Source of the DNA: Desulfomonile tiedjei
GTDB lineage: Bacteria; Desulfobacterota; Desulfomonilia; Desulfomonilales; Desulfomonilaceae
NCBI GenBank assembly: GCA_016218715.1
Contig: JACRDG010000058.1
Coordinates: forward strand, 1-64,000
Length of the DNA stretch: 64,000 nt
Reading direction: 5' to 3'
A model generated the notes under the pieces. That model was not told where the DNA came from. It worked only from the letters and a program-made list of their open reading frames with translations, and searched no databases. Within the stretch, counting starts at the first letter, position 1, and each line of letters starts with the position of its first letter. Made by a program: the position numbers and the translations under genes. Shown here piece by piece: positions 31,708 to 40,460 of the stretch.

Positions 31708-32880
31708 ATGAGCGACGAGTACGACGTGGAACTCACTGAGGAGCACATTATGCTCCGGGATATGGTTCGCAAATTTGCCGACAATGAAATCGCGCCGGTT
31801 GTCGACAAAGACGAGAACGAACATCGTTTTCAGCGCGAGCTGGTCGATAAAATGGCGGAACTGGGGCTCTTCGGCTGTCCGATTCCTGAGGAATACGGCG
31901 GCAACAACATGGGGTACCTCGCGCACGCCATCGTTACGGAGGAGATCGGTCGTGTCTCGGGCTCTCTGAGGGTGGCCTTCAACATGCAGACCATGGGGAC
32001 GGCCCTGTCGATTCTCAGATGGGGGAGTGAGGAGCTGAAGCGGAAGTACATTCCCGAACTGATGTCCGCGAAGATGCTCGGCTGCTTCGGCATCACCGAA
32101 CCCGATGCGGGTTCCGACACGGCCGCCATGTCCACCACCGCGGTGAGAGACGGCGATCACTACATCCTGAACGGCCGCAAGATGTGGATCACGTGGGCTC
32201 CCGTTGCCGACATGGCGATCATCTTCGCCATGACCGACAAGAAGGCCAAACACAAAGGGATGAGCGCCTTTGTCATGGACATGCACTCCCCGGGCGTTTC
32301 GACCATCGCCATCAAGGAAAAACTCGGGCTGTGGGCGTGCCCGACCGGCGAGGTCATCATGGAGGACGTGAAGGTCCCGGCGGGCAACCTTGTCGGCCAG
32401 GAAGGTCACGGATTCGGCCATCTGATGCAGGAACTGGTCAGCACCAGGCTCAGTGCCGCGGCCGGTGGAGTGGGAACGTGCCAGGCGGCTGTGGACGCGG
32501 CCATCAAATACGCCACGGAACGCAGGCAATTCGGCCGTGCCATTGCCGATTACCAGATGGTCCAGGAAGTCATCGCGCGCATGGTGGTGGAGACCGAAGC
32601 TGCCCGCGCACTCGTCTGGCGCTGCGCGATCCAAAAGGACCGCGGTCTCATCAACAACATGCGCGAGACCGTCATTGCAAAATTCTACGCGTGCCGTGCA
32701 GCCGACGAGGTCCCGAACCTGGGACTCGAGGTATTGAGCGCCTACGGCTATTCCAACGAGTATCCCATTGCAAGGATACTGCGGGACGGAAAGGTGTACA
32801 AGATTCTTGAAGGCGCCACGAACATCATGAAGATGATCATCGCCACCGATGCGCTGGGAATCAAGAAAGCCAACAGATAA
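31708..32880 (+). CDS. Acyl-CoA dehydrogenase
   Basis: 390 residues, full length for the family. FAD-linked dehydrogenation of an acyl-CoA in the cytoplasm, with electrons normally passed to ETF. Landmarks: FGCPIPEEYGGNNMGYLAHA, GCFGITEPDAGSDTAAMSTT, the WITWAPVADMAII segment and GEVIMEDVKVPAGNLVGQEG. The closing segment KILEGATNIMKMIIATDALG has Glu in the position of the usual catalytic residue. It resembles glutaryl-CoA dehydrogenases of anaerobes, but substrate is not settled. AGGAG precedes the ATG. Confidence 0.85.
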   Translation: MSDEYDVELTEEHIMLRDMVRKFADNEIAPVVDKDENEHRFQRELVDKMAELGLFGCPIPEEYGGNNMGYLAHAIVTEEIGRVSGSLRVAFNMQTMGTALSILRWGSEELKRKYIPELMSAKMLGCFGITEPDAGSDTAAMSTTAVRDGDHYILNGRKMWITWAPVADMAIIFAMTDKKAKHKGMSAFVMDMHSPGVSTIAIKEKLGLWACPTGEVIMEDVKVPAGNLVGQEGHGFGHLMQELVSTRLSAAAGGVGTCQAAVDAAIKYATERRQFGRAIADYQMVQEVIARMVVETEAARALVWRCAIQKDRGLINNMRETVIAKFYACRAADEVPNLGLEVLSAYGYSNEYPIARILRDGKVYKILEGATNIMKMIIATDALGIKKANR

Positions 32881-33039
32881 CCGAGCGGTAGCTGGATCGA
32901 GGATTGAGAGCCGACCCTTTCGATCCTCGATCTATTTGTGCCTCCCCGTCTCACCGGATTAACCGGCCCGAGCGCCACGCAGCAGGACCTTGACCCGTCC
33001 GGACGTTCGCCGCCGCCTCACCACGAAGCAGTCGTTCGC

Positions 33040-34158
33040 ATGGCTTTTTCGTTCAAAGTAATTCGCAATGAAGCTGATTCCAGCGCGCGCCTGGGATTGC
33101 TCACGCTCCGTGGAATCGAGATCCCCACGCCGGCCTTCATGCCGGTGGGTACTCGTGGAGCGGTCCGGGCGGTCTCCCCCGATGAGGTGTGGGGTCTAGG
33201 GTATCGGCTCATACTCGGAAACGCATACCACCTGTATCTACGGCCCGGTCACGAACTGGTGGAACAGCACGGCGGGCTCCACCGGTTTATGGGCTGGCGG
33301 GGCGGGATCCTTACGGACAGCGGAGGCTTTCAGGTCTTCAGCCTCGCTCGTTTGCGAGCCGTTTCCGACGAGGGGGTCATCTTCCAGTCCCATATCGACG
33401 GGAGCCGACACCTCTTTACGCCCGAGTTAAGCATCCAGGTGCAGGAGTCGCTCGGTTCGGACATCATCATGTGCCTCGACGACGTGATCGGCTATCCCGC
33501 CACAAAGGATGCAGCGCTCGCCGCGGTGGATCGAACCACTCTTTGGGCCCGTAGGTGCCTTGAAATCAAAAAAAAAGTTGACCCTGCCTTGTTCGGCATA
33601 GTACAAGGCTCGGTGTTCTCGGATCTGAGAAACCTCAGTGCGGAGGCTCTCGGGTCCATGGAACTGGACGGATATGCCATAGGCGGTTTGAGCGTAGGGG
33701 AACCCCACGAGATCATGGTAGAGATGATGGAGGGGACCGCACGTCTCCTCCCGGAAACAGCTCCTCGGTACGCGATGGGCGTGGGAAAACCGCGGGACAT
33801 TGTCGAAGGAGTGGCCAGAGGAGTCGACCTGTTCGACTGCGTGCTCCCCACACGGAATGCCCGCAATGGAACGCTGTTCACGTCCTTCGGGGTGTTGAAC
33901 ATACGGAACGCTCGTTATCGCGATGACCCGCGACCAGTGGACTCGATTTGTACCTGCCCGTTGTGCGGCAAGTATTCGAGGGCCTATCTCAGGCATCTCT
34001 TCCTGGAAAAGGAGATTCTCGCTTCGAGGCTGGCCACCGTCCACAATCTCAGCTTTTACCGCACGATGATGGATGACATCCGTAAGGCCATAACCGCGGA
34101 CAGGCTGAACTCGTTTTCCAGAGAGTTCCTGGCCACGATGGAGGAGACCGATGATTGA
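33040..34158 (+). CDS. tgt: Queuine tRNA-ribosyltransferase
   Basis: 372 residues. It exchanges guanine 34 of target tRNAs for preQ1 or queuine. Landmarks: DSGGFQVFSLARLRAVSDEG, FGIVQGSVFSDLR, GGLSVGEPHEIM, FDCVLPTRNARNGTLFT and the zinc site CTCPLCGKYSRAYLRHL. Translation from 33040 (MAFSFKVIRNEA) is preferred; the 34 upstream codons look non-coding. Its stop lies inside the yajC start (8-bp overlap). queH at 42918 supplies another step of the same pathway. Confidence 0.95.
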   Translation: MAFSFKVIRNEADSSARLGLLTLRGIEIPTPAFMPVGTRGAVRAVSPDEVWGLGYRLILGNAYHLYLRPGHELVEQHGGLHRFMGWRGGILTDSGGFQVFSLARLRAVSDEGVIFQSHIDGSRHLFTPELSIQVQESLGSDIIMCLDDVIGYPATKDAALAAVDRTTLWARRCLEIKKKVDPALFGIVQGSVFSDLRNLSAEALGSMELDGYAIGGLSVGEPHEIMVEMMEGTARLLPETAPRYAMGVGKPRDIVEGVARGVDLFDCVLPTRNARNGTLFTSFGVLNIRNARYRDDPRPVDSICTCPLCGKYSRAYLRHLFLEKEILASRLATVHNLSFYRTMMDDIRKAITADRLNSFSREFLATMEETDD

Positions 34159-34495
34159 TACAGCGTACGCCATGGCCCCTGGCGGGGGGCAAGGTGGCGC
34201 GGATATGAACACGCTGATGAGCTTTCTACCGATGATTCTCATCTTTGCCGTGTTTTACTTCCTGCTCATTCGACCCCAACAGCAGAAAGCGAAAGAGCAC
34301 AAGCGACTGCTCGACAATCTCAAGAAGGGCGATGCCGTGCTGACCAACGGTGGCCTGTTCGGCAAGATCACGAACATCTCCGACCAAGTTGTCACGCTCG
34401 AGATCGCCGACAAGGTGCGGGTACGGGTTTCGCGTGGTTCCATTTCGGGACTCGCCTCCCCGGATGCCGGTGCCGACGCACCTCGCGAGGGATAG
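34151..34495 (+). CDS. yajC: YajC preprotein-translocase subunit
   Basis: 114 residues with a short N-terminal stretch, one membrane helix (FLPMILIFAVFYFLLIRPQQ) and a soluble domain (KKGDAVLTNGGLFGKITNIS, VTLEIADKVRVRVSRGSI). YajC associates with SecDF at the translocon. It overlaps tgt by 8 bp and is followed after 6 bp by secD, forming the usual tgt-yajC-secD-secF operon. Confidence 0.95.
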   Translation: MIDTAYAMAPGGGQGGADMNTLMSFLPMILIFAVFYFLLIRPQQQKAKEHKRLLDNLKKGDAVLTNGGLFGKITNISDQVVTLEIADKVRVRVSRGSISGLASPDAGADAPREG

Positions 34496-34501
34496 TAAAC
34501 G

Positions 34502-36106
34502 ATGATTCAGAGCCTTCAGTGGCGTTTTGCCGTAATAGCAGTAATTCTGGCGGTCTGTCTGTTCCTGGTCTATCCGTCTCTCGGGCCGGTGCCGACGTTC
34601 TGGGACAAGTACTTGCCGAACAACCCGATTCGTCTGGGATTGGACCTTCAGGGTGGACTCTACCTGGTCCTCGAAGTCGAGGCCGACAAGGCTGTCGAGT
34701 CTGTGGTGGACCAGTCCATCATCGAAGCTTCTGCACTGATGAAGGACGAGAAGATCCGCTACAGTGACATTGTCAGAACGTCACCGACTTCGATCGCCGT
34801 CTACTTGAGAGAGGCGGAACAGGAGCCTCTGTTCGATTCCAAGGTCCTGGGAAACCTGCACAACTTCAAGAAGATGGGTTCCGGCCCCGCGGAGAAGGGT
34901 TTCGAGATCAAGCTCCAGGTCGATCCTCAGATGGTGGACGGGATCAAACAGCGGGCGGTCAGGCAGGCAGTGGACACCATCCGCAGCCGAGTAGACGCAC
35001 TGGGCGTGACTGAGCCTGACGTAGTGATCCAGGGTGTTGACCGGATCGTCGTCCAGCTCCCGGGCCTCAAGGAAGATATCAACCGGGCAATTGACATCAT
35101 CAAGAGAACCGCGCGCCTCGAGTTCAAACTCGTGGATGAGAACGCCAGCCTCGGAGAAGCGGAGAAGGGTAACATTCCGGCCGGCGACGAGCTCCTCTAC
35201 GAGACGAAGAGGTCCTCCAAGACCGGAGCGCCGATGCGCACTGCGTACGTGGTGAAGAAACAGATCCTTCTCACGGGCGACACGCTCACCGACGCGCGGG
35301 TTACTCCCGATCAGTACGGCCGCATGTCCATCAGCATCGAGTTCAATCGAGCCGGTGCAGCGCAGTTCGAGCGGATCACCGGAGAGCACGTGAACGAGCG
35401 CCTCGCTATCGTCCTGGACAACCGGATCTACTCGGCTCCGGTGATCAAGGACCGGATTTCCGGCGGCCACGCGGTCATCGAAGGGCAGTTCACGCCTGAA
35501 GAGGCTCACGACCTTGCTCTGGTTCTGCGCGCCGGGTCGCTTCCCGCTCCAGTGAAGATTCTTGAAGAGCGCAGTGTGGGCCCATCTCTGGGTGAGGATT
35601 CCATCAGGTCGGGACGCAACGCCACGGTGGTAGGGATGCTGCTGGTGATGCTCGGCATGCTCGTGTACTACAAGTTGTCGGGAGCGGTGGCGGATATTGC
35701 CCTGGTGTTCAACCTCTTGCTGATATTCGCCATCATGGTTGCCCCCTTCTTGCGAGCTACCCTGACCCTTCCCGGCCTTGCGGGCGTGGCATTGACCATG
35801 GGTATGGCCATCGACGCGAACGTTCTGATCTTCGAGCGTATGCGCGAAGAGCTACGCATGGGCAAATCTCCTCGTGCGGCCATGGAGATAGGCTATGCCA
35901 AGGCCTTTACCACTATATTTGACTCGAACCTCACGACGATCCTCGCAGCCCTACCCCTCATCCAGTTCGGGACGGGGCCGGTCAAAGGATTTGCCGTGAC
36001 GCTGTGTATCGGACTTGCAGCGTCCATGTTCACCGCGCTCTTTGTGACTCGTGCAATTTACGATTACGCTTTCCTGGTTAAGCGTATCAAAACCCTAAGC
36101 ATCTGA
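34502..36106 (+). CDS. secD: Protein translocase subunit SecD
   Basis: 534 residues. First membrane helix near residues 8-25, then the periplasmic P1 region (LGLDLQGGLYLVLEVEADKA; TIRSRVDALGVTEPDVVIQG), then five helices in the C-terminal third with LTLPGLAGVALTMGMAIDAN (the RND-fold D-x-x-N element) and VLIFERMREELRMGKSPRAA. It uses the proton gradient to help protein export. GAGG lies before the ATG, six bases after the yajC stop. Confidence 0.95.
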   Translation: MIQSLQWRFAVIAVILAVCLFLVYPSLGPVPTFWDKYLPNNPIRLGLDLQGGLYLVLEVEADKAVESVVDQSIIEASALMKDEKIRYSDIVRTSPTSIAVYLREAEQEPLFDSKVLGNLHNFKKMGSGPAEKGFEIKLQVDPQMVDGIKQRAVRQAVDTIRSRVDALGVTEPDVVIQGVDRIVVQLPGLKEDINRAIDIIKRTARLEFKLVDENASLGEAEKGNIPAGDELLYETKRSSKTGAPMRTAYVVKKQILLTGDTLTDARVTPDQYGRMSISIEFNRAGAAQFERITGEHVNERLAIVLDNRIYSAPVIKDRISGGHAVIEGQFTPEEAHDLALVLRAGSLPAPVKILEERSVGPSLGEDSIRSGRNATVVGMLLVMLGMLVYYKLSGAVADIALVFNLLLIFAIMVAPFLRATLTLPGLAGVALTMGMAIDANVLIFERMREELRMGKSPRAAMEIGYAKAFTTIFDSNLTTILAALPLIQFGTGPVKGFAVTLCIGLAASMFTALFVTRAIYDYAFLVKRIKTLSI

Positions 36107-36189
36107 ACGGCCGGCGGCCGGGACGATCCCTGGAGGATCTCCTTCCAGGACGAATCGGCCGCTCTAATGGTCAGTAGAGGTATCTAGAC

Positions 36190-37095
36190 GTGGAACTCAT
36201 ACCGCCCCATACCAAGATAGATTTCGTGGGAAACAGATATTACGCCTATGTCTTCACCGCTGTGATGATTCTCTTGTCGCTCGCGGCGATCCCCATCAAG
36301 GGGGGCCTGCAACTGGGGATAGACTTCAGCGGTGGTGTAACCATTCAGATCCGCTTCAACAAGCCGGTTGAGACAGCCCAAGTCCGCGAGGCCCTCCAAC
36401 CGCTGAGCGAAGCCCTCGTCGTCCAGAAATTCCAGATGGCGGGCGAAGAATTCCTCGTTAAGACCGACGTCCCCGAGCAAGGTGCCGAAGGAATCGGCGA
36501 CAAGGCCAAAGAGTTGTTGGAGAAAAGCATCGGCAAAGGGAGCGTGGAGATACGGGGCATCGAGATGGTCGGGCCAAAGGTTGGTAAGGACCTGCGGGAC
36601 TCGGGGATCTGGGCCACCGTGATAGCTCTGGCGTTCCTCCTGATCTACATGGCATCCCGATTCACCTTCATCATGGGATTGTCAGCCGTCTTTTGCCTGG
36701 TTCACGACCTGTGCGTGCTGTACGGCTTTTTTGCCTGGACGGGTAAGGAATTCAACCTGACTATCCTCGCCGCGGCTCTGACGGTAATCGGTTACGACAT
36801 CAACGATACCATCGTGGTCTGCGACCGAGTCAGAGAGAACGTCAAGTTCTCGAAAAAGATTCCGCTCCTCGATGTCCTAAACAACGCCATTAACCAGACC
36901 CTTTCCCGGACCCTGCTCACTTCTGTGGGTACTCTCCTCGTAGTCGTCTCCCTCTTGATCTTTGGTACCACCGTGTTGCAAGATCTTGCTTGGGCACTGC
37001 TGATCGGGATCGTCTTCGGGACCTATTCGTCGATCTTCGTCGCAATGCCTGTCGTGTTGGTGTTCGACCGGTGGCTGCCTATGAAGCGAGGATAG
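36190..37095 (+). CDS. secF: Protein translocase subunit SecF
   Basis: 301 residues, starting at a GTG (36190). It has six membrane helices with a short periplasmic loop; GIDFSGGVTIQIRFNKPVET is the conserved P1 entry, and ILAAALTVIGYDINDTIVVC with DRVRENVKFSKKIPLLDVLN are SecF landmarks. It pairs with SecD. The 83-bp gap after secD contains a GC-rich inverted sequence but no obvious terminator. Confidence 0.95.
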   Translation: MELIPPHTKIDFVGNRYYAYVFTAVMILLSLAAIPIKGGLQLGIDFSGGVTIQIRFNKPVETAQVREALQPLSEALVVQKFQMAGEEFLVKTDVPEQGAEGIGDKAKELLEKSIGKGSVEIRGIEMVGPKVGKDLRDSGIWATVIALAFLLIYMASRFTFIMGLSAVFCLVHDLCVLYGFFAWTGKEFNLTILAAALTVIGYDINDTIVVCDRVRENVKFSKKIPLLDVLNNAINQTLSRTLLTSVGTLLVVVSLLIFGTTVLQDLAWALLIGIVFGTYSSIFVAMPVVLVFDRWLPMKRG

Positions 37096-37119
37096 TTCTG
37101 CACTCGGGCAATCCCACGC

Positions 37120-38133
37120 ATGACCCCTATTGTGGGACATAGAAAGCTCCTGGCGCTGCTGGAGCAGACCGTCATCAACGGTGTGCCAGCCCATGCGTAC
37201 CTCTTCACCGGCCCGGAAGGGATAGGGAAACAGCTCGTGGCCGGGCAGTTCGCGCGTTGGCTGAACTGCCCGGACCTCGGGCACGATGAGCGTACGGAGT
37301 GCTCATCATGCCGGCGCATTCAGCAGGGAAACCATCCGGACGTAATCCTGGAAAAACCGGATAAAGGCCGTATCAGAATCGATCGCATTCGCGCGATCCA
37401 GAGTTTTTTCGTCTATGCTCCGGTAGAAGGGCGCTTTCGGGTGTGCGTGATCGACGACGCCCATACGATGAATCGGCCCGCCCAGAACGCGCTCCTGAAG
37501 ACGCTGGAAGAGCCGCCGGCCGGTCGAATCCTGATCCTGATCACGTCAACTCCTTCGTTGTTGCTCCCCACGGTTCGATCCCGGTGTCGTCGCATACGAT
37601 TCGGGGCCTTGCCTGCCGCGGTCCTCGCCACGCTCCTGCATGAAAAAGGGATACCTGCCGAGCGAGCAGCGGTCCTTGCGGCCATGTCAGCGGGAAGCGT
37701 CTCCCGGGCCGTCCAGATGAATGCCCTGGATTTCTTCGAATTGCGGGAAAAGATGATTTCCGCCCTGACCGATCCCGGCGCTCGCGGCATATCCGGCCTG
37801 CTTGAACTCTCAGGAGACCTCTCCAAGGACAGGCACAGCGCCACGGACTCCCTGGAAATGGCACTGACGCTACTCCGGGACCTCATGCTGACCGCGGTGA
37901 CTCCTCACGCATCGGGGGTCGTTCATGGAGATTTCCTTGACAGAATGAACGCCGCGGCTCAACATTTGAGTGCCGACACGATTCTGTCTCTGTACGACGA
38001 AGTGGTTCGGGCTTCGGAGCTTATCCAGTCCGAAATCAATGTAAATAGGAACCTTGTTATGGATGTACTGCTCCTAAGAATCAGCAGGACCGTTGGCGGT
38101 CCGACCCTGGGAATCGGCGCATCCGCTCGTTGA
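37120..38133 (+). CDS. holB: DNA polymerase III delta' subunit
   Basis: 337 residues. Clamp-loader subunit of the AAA+ fold: Walker A-like GPEGIGKQ (the usual Thr/Ser is Gln, as in non-hydrolysing delta'), Walker B VCVIDDAHTMNRPAQNALLK, EEPPAGRILILITSTPSLLL and sensor arginine SRCRRI. A zinc cluster is suggested by LNCPDL...CSSC. It lies right after secF (24 bp) and before ricT, the usual order in Desulfobacterota and Bacillota. Confidence 0.9.
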   Translation: MTPIVGHRKLLALLEQTVINGVPAHAYLFTGPEGIGKQLVAGQFARWLNCPDLGHDERTECSSCRRIQQGNHPDVILEKPDKGRIRIDRIRAIQSFFVYAPVEGRFRVCVIDDAHTMNRPAQNALLKTLEEPPAGRILILITSTPSLLLPTVRSRCRRIRFGALPAAVLATLLHEKGIPAERAAVLAAMSAGSVSRAVQMNALDFFELREKMISALTDPGARGISGLLELSGDLSKDRHSATDSLEMALTLLRDLMLTAVTPHASGVVHGDFLDRMNAAAQHLSADTILSLYDEVVRASELIQSEINVNRNLVMDVLLLRISRTVGGPTLGIGASAR

Positions 38134-38144
38134 AAGCAAAGATC

Positions 38145-39434
38145 ATGACCTCAGATACCTCCAAGAAGAAGATGTCTTTTTTCCCGAGATCGTGGGGTGG
38201 TTCGCCTCAAGGTCACAAAGGCAGCCTCGATTCCGACATGCCTTCGGGAGAAGAAGCGTCTCTTCCTCCTGACGATAGCATTTGTGACCCGGCTGACACG
38301 TATCCCGAAACTCCTGTGAGTGGCGCTCCGCCACCGGCCCCTTTTCAAGAGGTTGAGGAAACGGCGGATATGGATGTGAATGCCGAGGATGACCAATCCG
38401 AGGGTCAAGGACCGGCAGGACCTGCCGAGGACTTCCCGCTCGCTGCTGACGACGAAGGGGGCGATCCCGAGGAACCGTTCCTCGATGAAGGCCCCGGTGA
38501 ATGGCTCGACACTCCGTGCAGGCGCCGTTCCTGTGGGATGGCCCAGCGGAGCGCCGCAGTTTCAACGGAGAGTCAGACCGCTCCGAGGATAAAGGTGAAC
38601 GTCGTCGGCATTCGATTCGCCTACGCGTGCAGGGTCTACCATTTCGACGCAGGTGACCTGGAACTACAGTGCAACGATTGGGTGATCGTCAAGACCGAGA
38701 AAGGGCTTGGCCTCGGCCAGGTTGCAGCGCCTCCCTTCGAGCGGGAATTGACCTCCCTGCAACTGGAAGGGCTCCGCAAGGTTATGCGCAAGGCCGGGAA
38801 GGCGGATTTAGAGCAAAAGACCCGCTGCGCCCAAAAAGAGGCTGAGGCGTTCGCCTACTGCCTTGAAAACATAGACTTGCTCGGCCTTCCGATGAAGCTC
38901 GTAGCCACCGAGTGTTTCTTTGACGGATCGAAGTACGTCTTCTATTTCACCGCTGAGGGCCGCGTGGACTTTCGGGAACTGGTCAAGCTCCTGGTAGCAC
39001 GATTCCCCGTACGCATCGAGATGCGGCAGATCGGTGTCCGGCATGAAGCCAAGATGACCGGAGGTTTGGGCTCCTGCGGCCAGGAATTGTGTTGTGCCAG
39101 ATTTCTCACAGATTTCAAGCCGGTATCGGTAAAAATGGCCAAGACCCAGAACTTGTCTCTGAACCCTACGAAAATCTCTGGCGTTTGTGGCCGGCTCATG
39201 TGCTGCCTGGCGTACGAGTACGACATTTACGAGGAGTTCAAGAAAGGCCTTCCCAAGGTCGGCAAGCCGGTCAAGACATCTAAAGGTGACGGCGTAGTCG
39301 TCAAACACGACCCGTTGACCGAGACCCTGCAGATCCGTATCGACGAGGAGACGACCATCGAGGTGACCAAGGACGAACTCCTACCCGACCTCGACCAGCC
39401 GGTTCAGAAAAAGGGCAGAAAGAGTTCACAATAA
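38145..39434 (+). CDS. ricT: RicT/PSP1-domain protein with acidic N-terminus
   Basis: About 429 residues. Residues 160-400 form the PSP1/RicT domain: VVGIRFAYACRVYHFDAGDL, GLGLGQVAAPPFERELTSLQ, GGLGSCGQELCCARFLTDFK and GVCGRLMCCLAYEYDIYEEF, with the two CxxxxCC-type cysteine groups that bind an Fe-S cluster in the Ric complex. The first about 140 residues are acidic, low-complexity and lack any domain, an addition not typical of RicT. Starts at ATG 38145 or TTG 38130. Confidence 0.85.
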   Translation: MTSDTSKKKMSFFPRSWGGSPQGHKGSLDSDMPSGEEASLPPDDSICDPADTYPETPVSGAPPPAPFQEVEETADMDVNAEDDQSEGQGPAGPAEDFPLAADDEGGDPEEPFLDEGPGEWLDTPCRRRSCGMAQRSAAVSTESQTAPRIKVNVVGIRFAYACRVYHFDAGDLELQCNDWVIVKTEKGLGLGQVAAPPFERELTSLQLEGLRKVMRKAGKADLEQKTRCAQKEAEAFAYCLENIDLLGLPMKLVATECFFDGSKYVFYFTAEGRVDFRELVKLLVARFPVRIEMRQIGVRHEAKMTGGLGSCGQELCCARFLTDFKPVSVKMAKTQNLSLNPTKISGVCGRLMCCLAYEYDIYEEFKKGLPKVGKPVKTSKGDGVVVKHDPLTETLQIRIDEETTIEVTKDELLPDLDQPVQKKGRKSSQ

Positions 39435-39436
39435 TT

Positions 39437-39480
39437 GTTCACCGGGAGCGCCACACTCAGGCGTGAAAGCTCCGGTGAAC
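39437..39480 (+). terminator. Hairpin after the tgt-ricT operon
   Basis: GTTCACCGGGAGC and GCTCCGGTGAAC pair over about 12 bp around a long loop (39437-39480). No T-run follows, so Rho-dependent or attenuated termination is possible. It lies 3 bp after the ricT stop. Confidence 0.45.
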
Positions 39481-39578
39481 GATTACCGCTCGGAGGGCCG
39501 GCATCGGCCCTGTGAGATTCTTTCATGGCGGGACGTTCGGCTGCGGAAACGCGGTGACGCTCCGGCAGGAGGTATCAG

Positions 39579-40415
39579 GTGACATTTCGCCGCACTCTCG
39601 CTGCAACGATCGGTTTACTGGGAATCGTCTTCGCTCCTCACGAGGGGTGGTCCGGTCCAGTCTTCGACAGCGTGATGAAACGGGGCACCGTGCGTCTCGG
39701 ACTTCCCTACAATCTGAGACCGCAAGGTTTCCTCACGCCGGAAGGGGAATGGGTCGGCTTTGAAAAGGACCTGGGCGCGGAATTGGCGAGTCGCATGAAT
39801 CTCAAGCTGGAAGCCGTCAAGGTCAACGGCCAGACATGGAAGTCAATGCTGGCGGGAGGCCGGATCGACGCGGCGCTCTGCCGGATCCGCCACACCAGGA
39901 GCCTTGACGCTGAATTCGACTCCTCCATCGCGTATTTCTACGATTCCCTGCAGATGCTGGTGACGAAAGGGAGCGCAAGAACCGGGGCTGATCTGAAAGG
40001 ACTCAAGATCGCCGCGATTCAAGGGTCTCCTGCAGAGAAGTCCGCTATGCATCTGTTGACTCAGGCAGGTGACCCGGATGCGCAGAAAAACGTGATCTCC
40101 TTCCCGGACCGGCCGTCGTGTTTTGCGGCCCTCGGTCAGGACAAGGTATCGGGCTGGGTGGATTCAGGCATGGTCCTGCTCGAGTATGCGTCCCGCAGCC
40201 CGGGGCGCTTCGAACTGGCGCCGGTCTCCGAGCAGGTCCAGCCGCTGGCCGTCGCACTCCCCCAGAATGATTCCGCATGGAGGAATCTCATCAACTTTAC
40301 GATACAGGACATGGCAGCAGATGGGTCACTGGCCAGACTTTATGACAAATGGTTCGGTCCGGACACGCCGTATCCATTTCCTGCCAGGCGCGCCATCGAG
40401 GTCTGGCCTCGATAG
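39579..40415 (+). CDS. Periplasmic substrate-binding protein, family 3-like
   Basis: 278 residues, GTG start with AGGAGG 6 nt before it. A signal peptide (MTFRRTLAATIGLLGIVFAP, cleavage near WSG) is followed by the SBP_bac_3 pattern: RGTVRLGLPYNLRPQGFLTP, EWVGFEKDLGAELASRMNLK, GGRIDAALCRIRHTRSLDAE and AADGSLARLYDKWFG. Such proteins bind amino acids or other small ligands for an ABC transporter or a receptor. No transporter genes are adjacent, so it may work with a distant permease. Confidence 0.85.
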   Translation: MTFRRTLAATIGLLGIVFAPHEGWSGPVFDSVMKRGTVRLGLPYNLRPQGFLTPEGEWVGFEKDLGAELASRMNLKLEAVKVNGQTWKSMLAGGRIDAALCRIRHTRSLDAEFDSSIAYFYDSLQMLVTKGSARTGADLKGLKIAAIQGSPAEKSAMHLLTQAGDPDAQKNVISFPDRPSCFAALGQDKVSGWVDSGMVLLEYASRSPGRFELAPVSEQVQPLAVALPQNDSAWRNLINFTIQDMAADGSLARLYDKWFGPDTPYPFPARRAIEVWPR

Positions 40416-40460
40416 CACTCCAACGCGAAACTCGGGCTTACGGTTGATCGGAAACATCGT

